Made by a program: the position numbers and the translations under genes
Assembly (NCBI GenBank): GCA_051660685.1
Contig: JBOFQB010000113.1
Coordinates: forward strand, 56,549-120,548
Direction: 5' to 3'
Length of the DNA: 64,000 nucleotides
From: JAVBSX01 sp051660685
GTDB taxonomy: Bacteria; Planctomycetota; Planctomycetia; Pirellulales; Thermoguttaceae
Notes under the pieces: generated by a model
Database searches by the model: none
What the model saw: the letters and a program-made list of their open reading frames with translations, nothing else
What the model was told of the DNA's origin: nothing
Shown: in pieces, positions 37,953 to 47,218 of the stretch
Layout of the letters: every line of letters starts with the position of its first letter
Position numbering within the stretch: the first letter of the stretch is position 1

Positions 37953-38834
37953 ATGATGCAAAATCGTAGAAACCTGTTGAAAATTGGTGTTGGAACCGTT
38001 GCCGGACTTGCAGTCGGATTGAACAGTCAAGCTGTTTCCGCGCAAGAGAACACGATTCCAGGTCTTGATACTCGTTGGGCCGAATTGCTCGGTTGGAAAG
38101 TCGGTTGTCAACTCTATTCTTTCAACCGTTTTACTTTTGAAGAAGCGGTCAAAAAGAATGTTCAAGCAGGAGCCCGATATTGTGAAGCATTTCCGGGTCA
38201 AAAATTAACAGCAGAAGGGGGTTCGATCAGCCCCAACATGAGCAAGGAAGAGAAACAGACATTTAGCCGGATTTTGGCGGAAAATGGTTGTGTTTGTACG
38301 ACGATTGGAGTAACGGGCGCAACCCGGGAAATGTTTGAATTTTGCTCGGAAATGCGAATCGGTGTTATTAACGCAGAACCGAAATTCCGTGATTTGCCCG
38401 AAATCGACAAAATGTGTCAGGAATACAACATCAAAGTCAGTTTGCACAATCATCCGAAACCGTCCATTTATTGGGACTTTAACATTTTGCTGCATCGAAT
38501 CAAGGACCTCAGTCCAATGATCGGGGCATGTGCGGACACAGGACATTATATGCGGTCAGGGATTCAACCGCTTGATGCAATTAAGGCCCTTAAAGGTCAC
38601 ATTATTGGTTTGCATTTGAAAGACCTGAATGAGTTTGACAACAAGTCGGCTCACGATGTTCCTTGGGGAACAGGTCTTGCGAACATTTCAGCGATTTTGT
38701 ACGAATTGGCCGATCAAAAATTCCAAGGCGCATTTTCGGCGGAATATGAGTACAATTGGGACAATTCGGTTCCCGAAATTGCCGAAAGTATCAAGTTCTT
38801 TAACAATGTTGCGAAAGAAATTCTGACCGCATAA
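37953..38834 (+). CDS. sugar phosphate isomerase/epimerase family protein, exported
   Basis: The 293-residue protein has a Tat-like N-terminus (NRRNLLKIGVGTVAGLAVG) and a xylose-isomerase-type TIM barrel. Conserved metal-site segments include CEAFPG, VSLHNHPKP, CADTGHYMRSG and LHLKDLNEF, and SAEYEYNW late. Planctomycetes have many such exported paralogues; the substrate is unknown. Confidence 0.8.
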   Translation: MMQNRRNLLKIGVGTVAGLAVGLNSQAVSAQENTIPGLDTRWAELLGWKVGCQLYSFNRFTFEEAVKKNVQAGARYCEAFPGQKLTAEGGSISPNMSKEEKQTFSRILAENGCVCTTIGVTGATREMFEFCSEMRIGVINAEPKFRDLPEIDKMCQEYNIKVSLHNHPKPSIYWDFNILLHRIKDLSPMIGACADTGHYMRSGIQPLDAIKALKGHIIGLHLKDLNEFDNKSAHDVPWGTGLANISAILYELADQKFQGAFSAEYEYNWDNSVPEIAESIKFFNNVAKEILTA

Positions 38835-38859
38835 AACCAACCCAACCTACTTTGTTGAA

Positions 38860-39912
38860 ATGCGAAAACCTTTTTGGGTTCCTTGTGTTTTTCTCTTGCT
38901 CGGTTTCGGTCTATTGACAACAACGGGTTGTCCGACCGATTCCGATTCGGCGTCCTTGACGAAAGAAATGGTTGACGTGACCGCAGAGAGTCCAACAACA
39001 CGAAAGAGCGTAACAACTCAAGAGGTTGCAACGACCGAAGAAGTTGGAACGACCAAAGCGGTTGGAACAACCTCAACAAGTCCAACGACAAAAGAGGTTG
39101 ACAAGCATCAACGGGTTGAGTTGGAGGAGAGGGGCGCAAAAGTTGTAGCAGGACCGGACGGAACACCCCGTTCTGTTGATTTTATAGGGACAGTTGCAAC
39201 CCCCGAGATTCTGCAATCACTGAGCGAGATGAAGTCGCTCAAATCGTTGAAATTGCGTCAGAAATTGGGACCGGACGAATTGGCGATGTTGCAATCGGTT
39301 CCACAACTTCGGATACTGTATCTCGACCGGTCAGAGATCGATGATGCCGGTTTAACGGAAATTGGCAAGTTGCTTGCCCTTGAAGAATTGTATCTCGGAG
39401 AAACGCCGATTACCGATTGGGGAATACAACAGTTGGGTCATTTACAGTCGCTAAAAAAGTTGCGATTAAGCGGGACGAACATGACAGATGAATCGGCCCC
39501 CTTTTTTGCAGGGCTGAAATCTCTTCAGGAGTTGGATGTCAGTAATACAGGGATTGGAGATGCAACACTTGCTGAATTGGGAAAGTTGACCGGTTTAACA
39601 CGATTGAATCTGTATACGACCAAAATTAACGATCAAGGGCTTGATTCTCTTGGTCACTTGGAAAATTTGGTTTGGTTGAATCTCGATCAATGTCCTATTA
39701 CGGACTTGGCGATTCCAAAGTTAAAACCGTTTACGAAACTGGAATGGTTGCATCTTGGGCGGACCTTGTTGACAGATGCAGGTCTTGAGGAACTTTCTCA
39801 ACTCGGTCCGTTTAAGGAAGTCCATGTGACACGAACAAACGTTACACCTGAAGGGGTCAAACAGTTTCGCGCCCTCCAACCTCATTGTCTTTTACATGAT
39901 GTCGTAAAATGA
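38860..39912 (+). CDS. leucine-rich-repeat lipoprotein
   Basis: The 350-residue protein has a lipoprotein signal ending LTTTGC at about residue 24, a Thr-rich linker with VATTEEVGTTKAVGTT units, and from about residue 95 eight or so leucine-rich repeats of 23-24 residues (LKKLRLSGTNMTDESAPFFAGLKSLQELDVSN style). Such repeats suggest protein or glycan binding. It overlaps ybeY by four bases (ATGA). Confidence 0.85.
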   Translation: MRKPFWVPCVFLLLGFGLLTTTGCPTDSDSASLTKEMVDVTAESPTTRKSVTTQEVATTEEVGTTKAVGTTSTSPTTKEVDKHQRVELEERGAKVVAGPDGTPRSVDFIGTVATPEILQSLSEMKSLKSLKLRQKLGPDELAMLQSVPQLRILYLDRSEIDDAGLTEIGKLLALEELYLGETPITDWGIQQLGHLQSLKKLRLSGTNMTDESAPFFAGLKSLQELDVSNTGIGDATLAELGKLTGLTRLNLYTTKINDQGLDSLGHLENLVWLNLDQCPITDLAIPKLKPFTKLEWLHLGRTLLTDAGLEELSQLGPFKEVHVTRTNVTPEGVKQFRALQPHCLLHDVVK

Positions 39913-40622
39913 ATAATTCAGATGATTCAAAGGGTTCAAGTGAATTGGAATTTAACGAACAATTTAACGATCAATTGGACGAATCGTCAGATGACCTGTT
40001 GGATGATTCGACCGATTCGGAGATAAGTTATGAATATGAAGAGGATGAGATTCCCGGGTATGATTTCGGGGAATCGACATCGAACCTATTTATTGAAATT
40101 ATCGACGAGCAGGAGGAGTGTACACTCAATAAGGATCGGTTGCGTGAGGTTGCGGAACAGATTCTTGCAGATGGAGATGTGATATGTGGACGAATTGGGA
40201 TTGTTTTGGTTGACAACGAAACGATTCACCATTTGAATCGTGATTTCCTGAAACATGATTGTCCGACTGATGTTATTAGTTTTCAGGTCGAGTCCGACCC
40301 CGATTCCGGACTCCTTGAAGGAGAAGTCATCGTCAGCGTCGAGCTCGCCCAAGAACGAGGTCCTTTGTTCGATTGGACCGTTGAGGAAGAAGTCCTCCTC
40401 TACGTCATACACGGGTTGCTGCATCTGGTTGGTTATGATGATCTGGTCGATGAAGATCGTGAAATCATGCGGGAAAAAGAACGTTTTTATCTGCGGAGTG
40501 TCGGTGTTGAACCAACCAATATAGGGTTTGACGAAGACGACGAATTGTCGGACGAATCAACATTTGATGATCCGGCAAAGAATAAACAGATATATGGTGA
40601 TGATACTGTTCATTTGAATTGA
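39909..40622 (+). CDS. ybeY: endoribonuclease YbeY (rRNA maturation factor)
   Basis: YbeY processes 16S rRNA ends. The core is at residues 70-200 with NRDFLKHDCPTDVISFQ and EGEVIVSVELAQE. The metal motif reads HGLLHLVGYDD, with His168 and His172 present and Asp178 where the third ligand is usually His. An acidic N-terminal extension of about 60 residues (many Asp/Glu/Ser) precedes the core. It starts inside the stop of the LRR gene, so the two are coupled. Confidence 0.88.
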   Translation: MNNSDDSKGSSELEFNEQFNDQLDESSDDLLDDSTDSEISYEYEEDEIPGYDFGESTSNLFIEIIDEQEECTLNKDRLREVAEQILADGDVICGRIGIVLVDNETIHHLNRDFLKHDCPTDVISFQVESDPDSGLLEGEVIVSVELAQERGPLFDWTVEEEVLLYVIHGLLHLVGYDDLVDEDREIMREKERFYLRSVGVEPTNIGFDEDDELSDESTFDDPAKNKQIYGDDTVHLN

Positions 40623-40667
40623 GACTGAATTAAGAATTGTTCAAATCATTGTTGAGAAGAGGAACCT

Positions 40668-41720
40668 ATGTCAGAAAAAGTGATTATTATTGGAAGTGGT
40701 CCGGCCGGTTGGACCGCCGCTATTTATTGTGCAAGGGCTGCCTTAAAACCACTTCTTTTTGAAGGAGCGATTACGTCAGAGAATCAGCAACAGGGAACAC
40801 TTCCAATGGGGCAATTGGCGTTGACTCAGGAGATTGAAAACTTTCCGGGTTTTCCCCCGGGAGATTTAGGTGTTTTTCTCCAAAGTAGTATTTCAGAAAC
40901 ACGACAAATGATGCTTTCTCCCCGACATGAGGGACAGTTGGGGGTTGCGGGGCCGGAATTGGTCGAGTTGATGAGAGCGCAAGCGGTCCATTTTGGAACC
41001 GGGGTCATTACCGAAGATATTGTCCGGGTTGATTTTTCGGGAAGGACAAAGGTTTTGTATTCTTCAAGCGGGACAAAATATGAAGCGGAAACGGTGATTG
41101 TTGCAACAGGAGCCCGCGCAAATTACCTGGGTCTTGAGTCGGAAGAACGGTTCAAAAACAGGGGTGTGAGTGCATGTGCGGTTTGTGAGGGGGCGTTGCC
41201 AAGATTTCGCAATCAGCCGATTGCCGTAATCGGGGGGGGAGATTCGGCTGTTGAAGAAGCCAATTACCTGAGTAAATTTGCGTCTAAGGTCTATTTGATA
41301 CATCGTCGGGACCAACTTCGGGCATCCAAAATCATGTCCGAACGGGCCCTGAATCATCCGAAAATTGAGATCATCTGGAATCGTCTTCCGATTGAAGTTC
41401 TGGGAACGGAATCGGAAGGAGTAACCGGATTGCGACTTCAGAGTACGGTTGGAGAACCTGAATTGACCTTGCCGGTTCGGGGAATGTTTCTCGCAATCGG
41501 TCATACACCGAATACTCCCTTTTTGCAGGGACAATTGCAAGTGAATGAAAAAGGCTATATTGTCCGATCAGTTCCACATCGTTCTAACACAAGTGTTGCG
41601 GGGGTGTTTGCGGCCGGAGATGTTGCGGATGATTATTATCGACAAGCGATCACAGCAGCGGGGACTGGTTGTTCGGCTGCATTAGATGCAGAACGGTACT
41701 TGGCAGAACGCGGTTTGTAA
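40668..41720 (+). CDS. trxB: thioredoxin-disulfide reductase
   Basis: TrxB uses NADPH to reduce thioredoxin. FAD binding is at residues 5-14 ([19 protein letters not shown]), the redox site is CAVC at 170-173, and the NADPH loop [12 protein letters not shown] follows. At 350 residues it carries an insertion of about 30 residues (about 64-95) before VELMRAQA. A run of eight G codes for the IGGG of the NADPH loop. Confidence 0.93.
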   Translation: MSEKVIIIGSGPAGWTAAIYCARAALKPLLFEGAITSENQQQGTLPMGQLALTQEIENFPGFPPGDLGVFLQSSISETRQMMLSPRHEGQLGVAGPELVELMRAQAVHFGTGVITEDIVRVDFSGRTKVLYSSSGTKYEAETVIVATGARANYLGLESEERFKNRGVSACAVCEGALPRFRNQPIAVIGGGDSAVEEANYLSKFASKVYLIHRRDQLRASKIMSERALNHPKIEIIWNRLPIEVLGTESEGVTGLRLQSTVGEPELTLPVRGMFLAIGHTPNTPFLQGQLQVNEKGYIVRSVPHRSNTSVAGVFAAGDVADDYYRQAITAAGTGCSAALDAERYLAERGL

Positions 41721-41787
41721 GGGGGGGGACAGTGAGCGAGAAAAACGAGGTAATGAAAACAGGTAAAGTAATAATTGACTGAATGAG

Positions 41788-42087
41788 TTAGACGGATTCC
41801 CCTTGCTCTTGAAGAATGAGACGGTATTGTGTTTCGTCGAGCGAACAGTCGATCAGGGCGAGGAATTGATCTTTACGGAGTCGTAATTGCCGGGACATTT
41901 GTGATAGGAGCTTTGCACTGACCGTTGTGCCTGACATTCCATGACTGAGATGCGTCAAGACTTTGTATTCCGTCTCGTCTGCCAAATTGCAGATAGAGTA
42001 GACGATATGTTTTCCGTCAACATTACGGTGAAACCCCTTTTTCCTCAATGCAGCGTCAATCTCACGACCATGATAGACACGTCCCAA
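41788..42087 (-). CDS. HicA-like putative RNA-binding protein (toxin candidate)
   Basis: The 99-residue protein begins GRVYHGREIDAALRKKGFHRNVDGKHIVYSI, reminiscent of the double-stranded-RNA-binding fold of HicA with a His in the expected strand, then has SHGMSGTTVSAKLLSQMSRQL and a C-terminal half not found in short HicA proteins. TTG 42087 is chosen: AGGAGG lies six bases upstream inside the previous gene. That gene ends one base before this start, the arrangement of a toxin-antitoxin pair. Identity as toxin is inference. Confidence 0.5.
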   Translation of the reverse strand: MGRVYHGREIDAALRKKGFHRNVDGKHIVYSICNLADETEYKVLTHLSHGMSGTTVSAKLLSQMSRQLRLRKDQFLALIDCSLDETQYRLILQEQGESV

Positions 42088-42088
42088 T

Positions 42089-42418
42089 TTACACCTCCTC
42101 GGCAATTGCGAGATAGTTGTTTTTAATATCCCGGGTTGCGGCTCTCAGTCTTTCATTTCCCAAGCAGACAAAATGTTGCCAATTATGTCGGATAAGAACC
42201 TGAACACATTCCAATAATTCCTCACGATTTGCACCATTTGCCGAAATGTTGAGTTCGGGACATTCAATGCAGAGATATTCGTTATTATCCGGTTCCTCAG
42301 GATCATCGGGAAGAAAAGAAGGGGTTAAAACAAGCGGTTGATGAAATTTGATCGTCGAAAGACCGAGCGGTACTTCCCAAATTTCAAAAGGTGCCAAAAC
42401 ATCAATCGTCGTACTCAT
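42089..42418 (-). CDS. partner of the HicA-like protein (possible HicB-like antitoxin)
   Basis: The 109-residue protein has a Pro/acid-rich N-terminus and ECPELNISANGANREELLECVQVLI, which weakly resembles the beta-alpha part of HicB. There is no recognisable DNA-binding domain. It overlaps nothing but lies one base upstream of the HicA-like start and contains that gene's ribosome binding site. The two genes sit on the minus strand between plus-strand neighbours. Confidence 0.4.
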   Translation of the reverse strand: MSTTIDVLAPFEIWEVPLGLSTIKFHQPLVLTPSFLPDDPEEPDNNEYLCIECPELNISANGANREELLECVQVLIRHNWQHFVCLGNERLRAATRDIKNNYLAIAEEV

Positions 42419-42589
42419 TGTAACGGTCGGGTAATTTGTAAAATAGGGGCGACTGGTGAAACAGACGTGAACGTGAAAAAGAACCAGAACAAGCTCATGT
42501 CGGTTTGAGATAATTATAGTTCAAAACGAATCGCAACAAAACCCCAAAAAGACGGTTTTTCAAGAGATGTCATGTGAAAGAGGTCGAAG

Positions 42590-43120
42590 ATGAACACAAA
42601 CACGCGATTTATTGTGTACAGCGTTTTTGCTGTCTGCTTTGTTGTGATCGGTATCCTGATCGGAAAATATTCCAACGGTTCGAAAAACGCGATTTATCCT
42701 TTTGATTGGCCCACATCTCGATTTGAAGCTGTTTCAGACCATTTTGATAATCCTGATGTTAAGAATTACACGAAACAACTTTGTGATAAAAGCTTGTCCT
42801 ATCATCTATCTCCTCTCGTTGTTCGGGTTTTTGATGATAAAAAAAGATTCTATGTACATGAGGAACGTTTTCCCTACACCCTTGTGTCACAACTGTATGA
42901 TTATGAGGGTTCCCAAACAGGCGATTTGCTGAGATTCTACTGCTTTGAGGAGAATGATGTCAATATTATGCTGGTCATTACCCGTGATGCAAACACGGAA
43001 AAAGTTACGTCGATTCAGTATTCGTTCGGCGATTCCATTTCCTATAGAGACAGTAATGTAGATGGTGTTTGGGATTTCACAAATGGACTTGCTCCCCTTT
43101 CCGATCATGAAGAAAAGTAA
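42590..43120 (+). CDS. small membrane-anchored protein of unknown function
   Basis: The 176-residue protein has one membrane helix at about residues 7-26 (FIVYSVFAVCFVVIGILIG) and an outside domain of about 140 residues with no recognised motif. ATG 42590 is preceded by AGAGG. It stands alone between the HicAB-like pair and the radical SAM gene. Confidence 0.5.
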   Translation: MNTNTRFIVYSVFAVCFVVIGILIGKYSNGSKNAIYPFDWPTSRFEAVSDHFDNPDVKNYTKQLCDKSLSYHLSPLVVRVFDDKKRFYVHEERFPYTLVSQLYDYEGSQTGDLLRFYCFEENDVNIMLVITRDANTEKVTSIQYSFGDSISYRDSNVDGVWDFTNGLAPLSDHEEK

Positions 43121-43296
43121 AGAAAACCGAGACGTCTTGTTATGAAAATGTTGCGAAGATACGCAAAAAGATTGTTGACGGAACCCAACCAAAATTTTGT
43201 TGTTTTACCCTAATTGTCCTGTCAGCTTAAAATTTGGGGTGTGAATACGGTATCTAAGGTTTTTGAATTGAATCTGAATTACCAATTTCCAAATTT

Positions 43297-44589
43297 ATGC
43301 CGACAAAACACCATTCAAAAATTCAGATGTTATTTCGTTATGCTTGGCGCGGTTTGACGGAAGTCTCGCCCCGATTGAATTACAAAGCAGTCCGACTTTG
43401 GGTCTGGAAAGGTCTGTTCGCCCTCAGAGCTTATAAAAAACGGCTCAAAAAAGGAGAATTGTTCCCCCCTTTTCTCTTTTTTGCGTTGACCAACGCTTGT
43501 AATTTGCGTTGTCGCGGTTGTTGGATTCACAATGCCGATGTTCCAACCGTTTTGCCGTTTGAAAAAGTTGATCGGGCAATTCAGGAATCGGCGAAACAGG
43601 GGGTCTATTTTCATACTCTTTTGGGGGGTGAACCGTTTCTGTATCCCCAACTTTGGGAACTGATTGAAAAACATCCCGAATGTTATTTTCAGATTATTAC
43701 GAACGGACAGTTTTTGACAGAGGAGAATGTTGCCCGAATTCGTCGATTGGGCAATGTTTCTCCCTTGCTAAGTCTGGACGGTTTGCAAGGGGAGAATGAC
43801 GCGCGAAGAGGTGAGGGGACGTTTGAACGCTTGATCGAAGGAGCAAAAAAGTTGCAACGGGCGAAAATTCTTTACGGAATTGCAACGGTTGTAACTGGAA
43901 AAAATGAACAGGAGGTTGTGTCCGAGTCGTATGTCAAGGACATCATCGACCTCGGCGCAATGTATCTTTGGTTTTACGTTTATCGACCTGTTGGAGAAGA
44001 CCCCGGTCCTGAACTTTGTGTCCCCAAAGAAAAATGGGCTAGTATTCGACGTCGATTGTTGAAATTGCGACGAACTATGCCGATTATCCTGATTGACACG
44101 TATTGGAATGCGCAAGGTCAAGCGGTTTGCCCGGCTGCAAAAGGACTCGGGTTTCACATTGGACCTCAAGGGAGCATCGAACCTTGTCCACCTCTTTCTG
44201 TTGCAAGGGAGTTTTTGCAGGACAATGAAGGTGATTTGTTCAAAACCATTAACGACAGTCGGTTTTTACGAGCTTTTCAGGATTTTGTCCAACGTCAATT
44301 TCATTCCAAGGGGCTTGGACCAGAGATTGGATCGGAGATTGAAACGGCAAGGGGGCAAGCGGTCAAGTCAAGCGGAACAGGTTGTGTCATTCTTGAACAT
44401 CCGCATGAATTGGCTGATTTTTTCCGAGGTCAACAAGTTAAAGATGTGAGCGGACGTGATATTTTGGCGGAATTGGACGCGAGCAATCCTCAATCGAGTC
44501 ACAACTTTGGCGAAGAAATACCGGAAGATTTCTGGTTGTACAAGATGTTGAAGAAAACGCTATTTTTCGGAATGGGGGGATATGCCTGA
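43297..44589 (+). CDS. radical SAM protein
   Basis: The 430-residue protein has the 4Fe-4S motif CNLRCRGC (Cys68, Cys72, Cys75), a GGEPFLYP motif at about residue 108 and a C-terminal region with CPAAKGLGFHIGPQGSIEPCPP, as in SPASM-like proteins. The product is unknown. It is followed closely by a PP2C phosphatase gene and an ABC ATPase gene on the same strand, but no peptide substrate or precursor gene is evident. ATG 43297 is the only good start. Confidence 0.85.
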   Translation: MPTKHHSKIQMLFRYAWRGLTEVSPRLNYKAVRLWVWKGLFALRAYKKRLKKGELFPPFLFFALTNACNLRCRGCWIHNADVPTVLPFEKVDRAIQESAKQGVYFHTLLGGEPFLYPQLWELIEKHPECYFQIITNGQFLTEENVARIRRLGNVSPLLSLDGLQGENDARRGEGTFERLIEGAKKLQRAKILYGIATVVTGKNEQEVVSESYVKDIIDLGAMYLWFYVYRPVGEDPGPELCVPKEKWASIRRRLLKLRRTMPIILIDTYWNAQGQAVCPAAKGLGFHIGPQGSIEPCPPLSVAREFLQDNEGDLFKTINDSRFLRAFQDFVQRQFHSKGLGPEIGSEIETARGQAVKSSGTGCVILEHPHELADFFRGQQVKDVSGRDILAELDASNPQSSHNFGEEIPEDFWLYKMLKKTLFFGMGGYA

Positions 44590-44628
44590 TACTTGGCGTT
44601 GGACATTGAACGAATTTTTGTCCCGACC

Positions 44629-45978
44629 ATGTTTCAAATTCAGCAGGTGTCGTTTACAATTCAACAGGAACAAAGCACTAGAGGTGTCCGAATACAGACG
44701 GACGTTTTTCCGAACACACATCAAATGGTCCACAATCAACAGCGTTGGAAGAAAACTTTGCTTGTTGCGTCTAGGAGCGACATAGGGCTTCGTCGCGCGA
44801 ACAATCAGGATTCTTACGCCGTTGTTTTGGCGGAAACGCCCGGAGATTGGTTTGAACGGGGACATTTGTTCGTTGTTGCAGACGGAATGGGTGCTCATGC
44901 AGCCGGAGAAGTTGCAAGTCAAACGGCGACCGAGACGATTGTGTCTTCGTATGCCAAAAGGATCGGCGAACAACCGGTTCAAGCCCTTGTTCACGCCGTT
45001 TATGATGCTCATTATCAGATTCGGGAGCAAAGTGCCCGGGATGAAGCTTACCATGATATGGGGACAACGGTTGACGCAACCTTGCTCGTTCCTCAAGGTT
45101 GTTACATCGCTCATGTTGGTGATTCCCGTGTTTATCGTTGGAGACATGATGTGATTGAACAGTTGACGTTCGATCATAGTCTTGTTTGGGAAGTCTGTGT
45201 TGCCAATCATCTTCCTTTCGATCAAGCACCGAGCTATATTCCGAGGAACCAGATAACCCGATCTTTGGGCCCGACGGAGAAATTGGTTGTTGATATTGAG
45301 GGTCCTTATTCGGTTGAGGTTGGGGACGTTTTTTTCTCCTGTTCGGACGGATTGAGCGGACAATTGACGGACAAGGAAATGGGGCAGATTGTCGGGGTTC
45401 TTGAACCGGATGAAGCAGCCGAGTCGTTAATCAATTTGGCCAATTTGCGAGGGGGCCCGGATAATATAACGGTTGTGATTGCAAAAGCGGTTGCGTCAAC
45501 GGAACCTGTCCAAGTCGTCCGCCGATTCCCCAAAACGGCTTGGTTGTGGTTGTTTTTGACCTTTTTGTCCTCCTTGCTCCTTTTTTACGGTATTCAAGGT
45601 CAAGTCGTCCCTATGATTGTTTGTGGAGGTGCAGGAACATTGGGGGGACTTGGCGGTTTTCTGTATCTCTTGCGTGATCGGTTTTTAACTCCCTCTCCCT
45701 ATCATAGTTCCGGCTATGTTTATGGAGCCGGTCCCTACACCGCGCATGAATGTCCTCCTTCCTCGGAATTGTCTGAAAAACTGGTTTCCATTCTGAATCA
45801 ATTTCGGGTTGTAACGCAAGGGGAACGTTGGAACATCAATTGGAAGAATGCGGACGAGCATGAGAAGATGGGGGCGAGCGCGGTCGAGTCGCAGGATTAC
45901 GGAGTTGCAATTGCCCAATACTGCCTTGCAATCAACCATTTGATGAATGAATTGAAGAAACAGCGAACCAAAAAATAA
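44629..45978 (+). CDS. PP2C-family Ser/Thr protein phosphatase with two membrane helices
   Basis: The 449-residue protein has a PP2C catalytic domain at about 45-290 with all main motifs: RRANNQDSY, VVADGMGAHAAGE, MGTTVDATLL, HVGDSRVYRW, FFSCSDGLSG and GGPDNITVVI (aspartates for the metal site present). Two membrane helices follow (WLWLFLTFLSSLLLFYGI and VVPMIVCGGAGTLGGLGGFLYLL), then about 100 residues. ATG 44629 is chosen; an earlier TTG at 44593 is possible. Together with the neighbours it suggests a phosphorylation-linked function, unproved. Confidence 0.85.
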   Translation: MFQIQQVSFTIQQEQSTRGVRIQTDVFPNTHQMVHNQQRWKKTLLVASRSDIGLRRANNQDSYAVVLAETPGDWFERGHLFVVADGMGAHAAGEVASQTATETIVSSYAKRIGEQPVQALVHAVYDAHYQIREQSARDEAYHDMGTTVDATLLVPQGCYIAHVGDSRVYRWRHDVIEQLTFDHSLVWEVCVANHLPFDQAPSYIPRNQITRSLGPTEKLVVDIEGPYSVEVGDVFFSCSDGLSGQLTDKEMGQIVGVLEPDEAAESLINLANLRGGPDNITVVIAKAVASTEPVQVVRRFPKTAWLWLFLTFLSSLLLFYGIQGQVVPMIVCGGAGTLGGLGGFLYLLRDRFLTPSPYHSSGYVYGAGPYTAHECPPSSELSEKLVSILNQFRVVTQGERWNINWKNADEHEKMGASAVESQDYGVAIAQYCLAINHLMNELKKQRTKK

Positions 45979-46032
45979 AGGATAGAGAATCAAGGATCGA
46001 ACAAGACGCATTGATTCCCAACACGAAGAACG

Positions 46033-46977
46033 ATGATACGAACGGAAGATTTGACAAAGCAGTACGGCCAATTATTTGCAGTCAAGAGTTTGAAACTGGA
46101 CCTGCATGAGGGGGATTTGTTTGGTTTTATTGGTCCCAACGGTTCTGGTAAAACGACGACGATGAAGATTTTGGCGACGCTTTTGCAGCCGAGTTGGGGT
46201 GAAGCGTATGTTTGTGATCTGTCGATTTACACGCAACCGAAAGAGATTCGTCGTTTAATTGGTTATATGCCCGATTTTTTTGGGGTGTATGACGATATGA
46301 AGGTGATTGAGTACCTTGAATTTTTTGCGGCTGCTTACCGAATCAGGGGAGAGAAACGTCGTAGGGTTTGCAATGAGATGCTGGAACTGGTTGATCTGGA
46401 ATACAAAAGAGAAGCACTTGCGACGAGTTTATCGCGGGGAATGACGCAACGATTGGGACTTGCTCGGGTTCTTTTGCATGATCCGCAAGTCCTTTTGTTG
46501 GATGAACCGGCGAGCGGACTTGATCCCCGGGCGCGAATCGAGATGCGGGAGTTGCTCAAACGTCTTGGACAACGGGGCAAGACGATTATGGTATCGAGTC
46601 ACATTTTGCCGGAATTGGCGGATGTTTGTAACAAAGTCGGGATCATTGAGCGGGGTGAACTGTTGGTCAACGCCGATGTTGCCGAAGTTATGCGCAAAGT
46701 CCGCGATTACATTGTCCTGCAAATCGAACTGGTTGGCGATCTGGACGAAGCGGCAAAAGTTCTCGAACAACATTCTTCCGTTCATTCGGTTGAGCGGAAA
46801 GAGATTCGCGGACATGCGACGTTGAGTGTTTCGGTCAACAAGGGGACTTTGGTTGATGATTATTGTGATTTGCCGACATTGCTCATTGAACATGGATTTA
46901 AGATTCGTTCGTTTAAGGAGGACGAAATCAATTTAGAGACGGCGTTTATGACCTTGACAAAAGGAATAACGGCGTGA
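46033..46977 (+). CDS. ABC transporter ATP-binding protein (CcmA/NatA type)
   Basis: The 314-residue protein has Walker A GPNGSGKTTT at 34-43, the signature LSRGMTQRLGLARVLLHDPQVLLLDEPASGLDPRAR and an H-loop SHILPELADVC. A C-terminal domain of about 90 residues follows. It belongs to the NatA/YhaQ-like group that works with an ABC-2 type permease; no permease gene lies next to it, since a MazG-like gene follows. Confidence 0.88.
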   Translation: MIRTEDLTKQYGQLFAVKSLKLDLHEGDLFGFIGPNGSGKTTTMKILATLLQPSWGEAYVCDLSIYTQPKEIRRLIGYMPDFFGVYDDMKVIEYLEFFAAAYRIRGEKRRRVCNEMLELVDLEYKREALATSLSRGMTQRLGLARVLLHDPQVLLLDEPASGLDPRARIEMRELLKRLGQRGKTIMVSSHILPELADVCNKVGIIERGELLVNADVAEVMRKVRDYIVLQIELVGDLDEAAKVLEQHSSVHSVERKEIRGHATLSVSVNKGTLVDDYCDLPTLLIEHGFKIRSFKEDEINLETAFMTLTKGITA

Positions 46978-47218
46978 TAGAGAGAGAAGGTAGGAGATAG
47001 GGAATAGGGGACAGGGTGTAGGGGATAGGGATTTGGGAGAAACACCCCTCGCTTTGACATCTTATTGCCGATCATGCGTCAGAATACGTTTTTTATCCTT
47101 TTCCTTTTCCTTTTCAATTCTCAATTCTCAATTCTCAATTCTCAATTCTCAATTCTCAATTCTCAATTCTCAATTCTTCACCCTATTCCCCAATCCCTAC
47201 AGCCTATTCCCTACTCCA
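46978..47218. repeat. G-rich and C-rich islands and a 7-bp tandem repeat before mazG-like gene
   Basis: A G-rich tract (46981-47038) with units like GGGGATAGGG is followed by CAATTCT repeated nine times exactly at 47115-47177, then a C-rich tract (47179-47218) with CCCTATTCCC. The heptamer is not a multiple of three, so a change in copy number would move the phase of any read-through frame in this leader. Confidence 0.85.

Noticed and set aside
44560..45363. Minus-strand open frame of 267 codons opposite the PP2C gene
   Set aside because: The plus strand carries all PP2C motifs in frame; the antisense translation shows no conserved pattern.
47115..47177. CRISPR array
   Set aside because: The unit is 7 bases without spacers, so it is a simple tandem repeat. 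No other regularly spaced repeat was seen.
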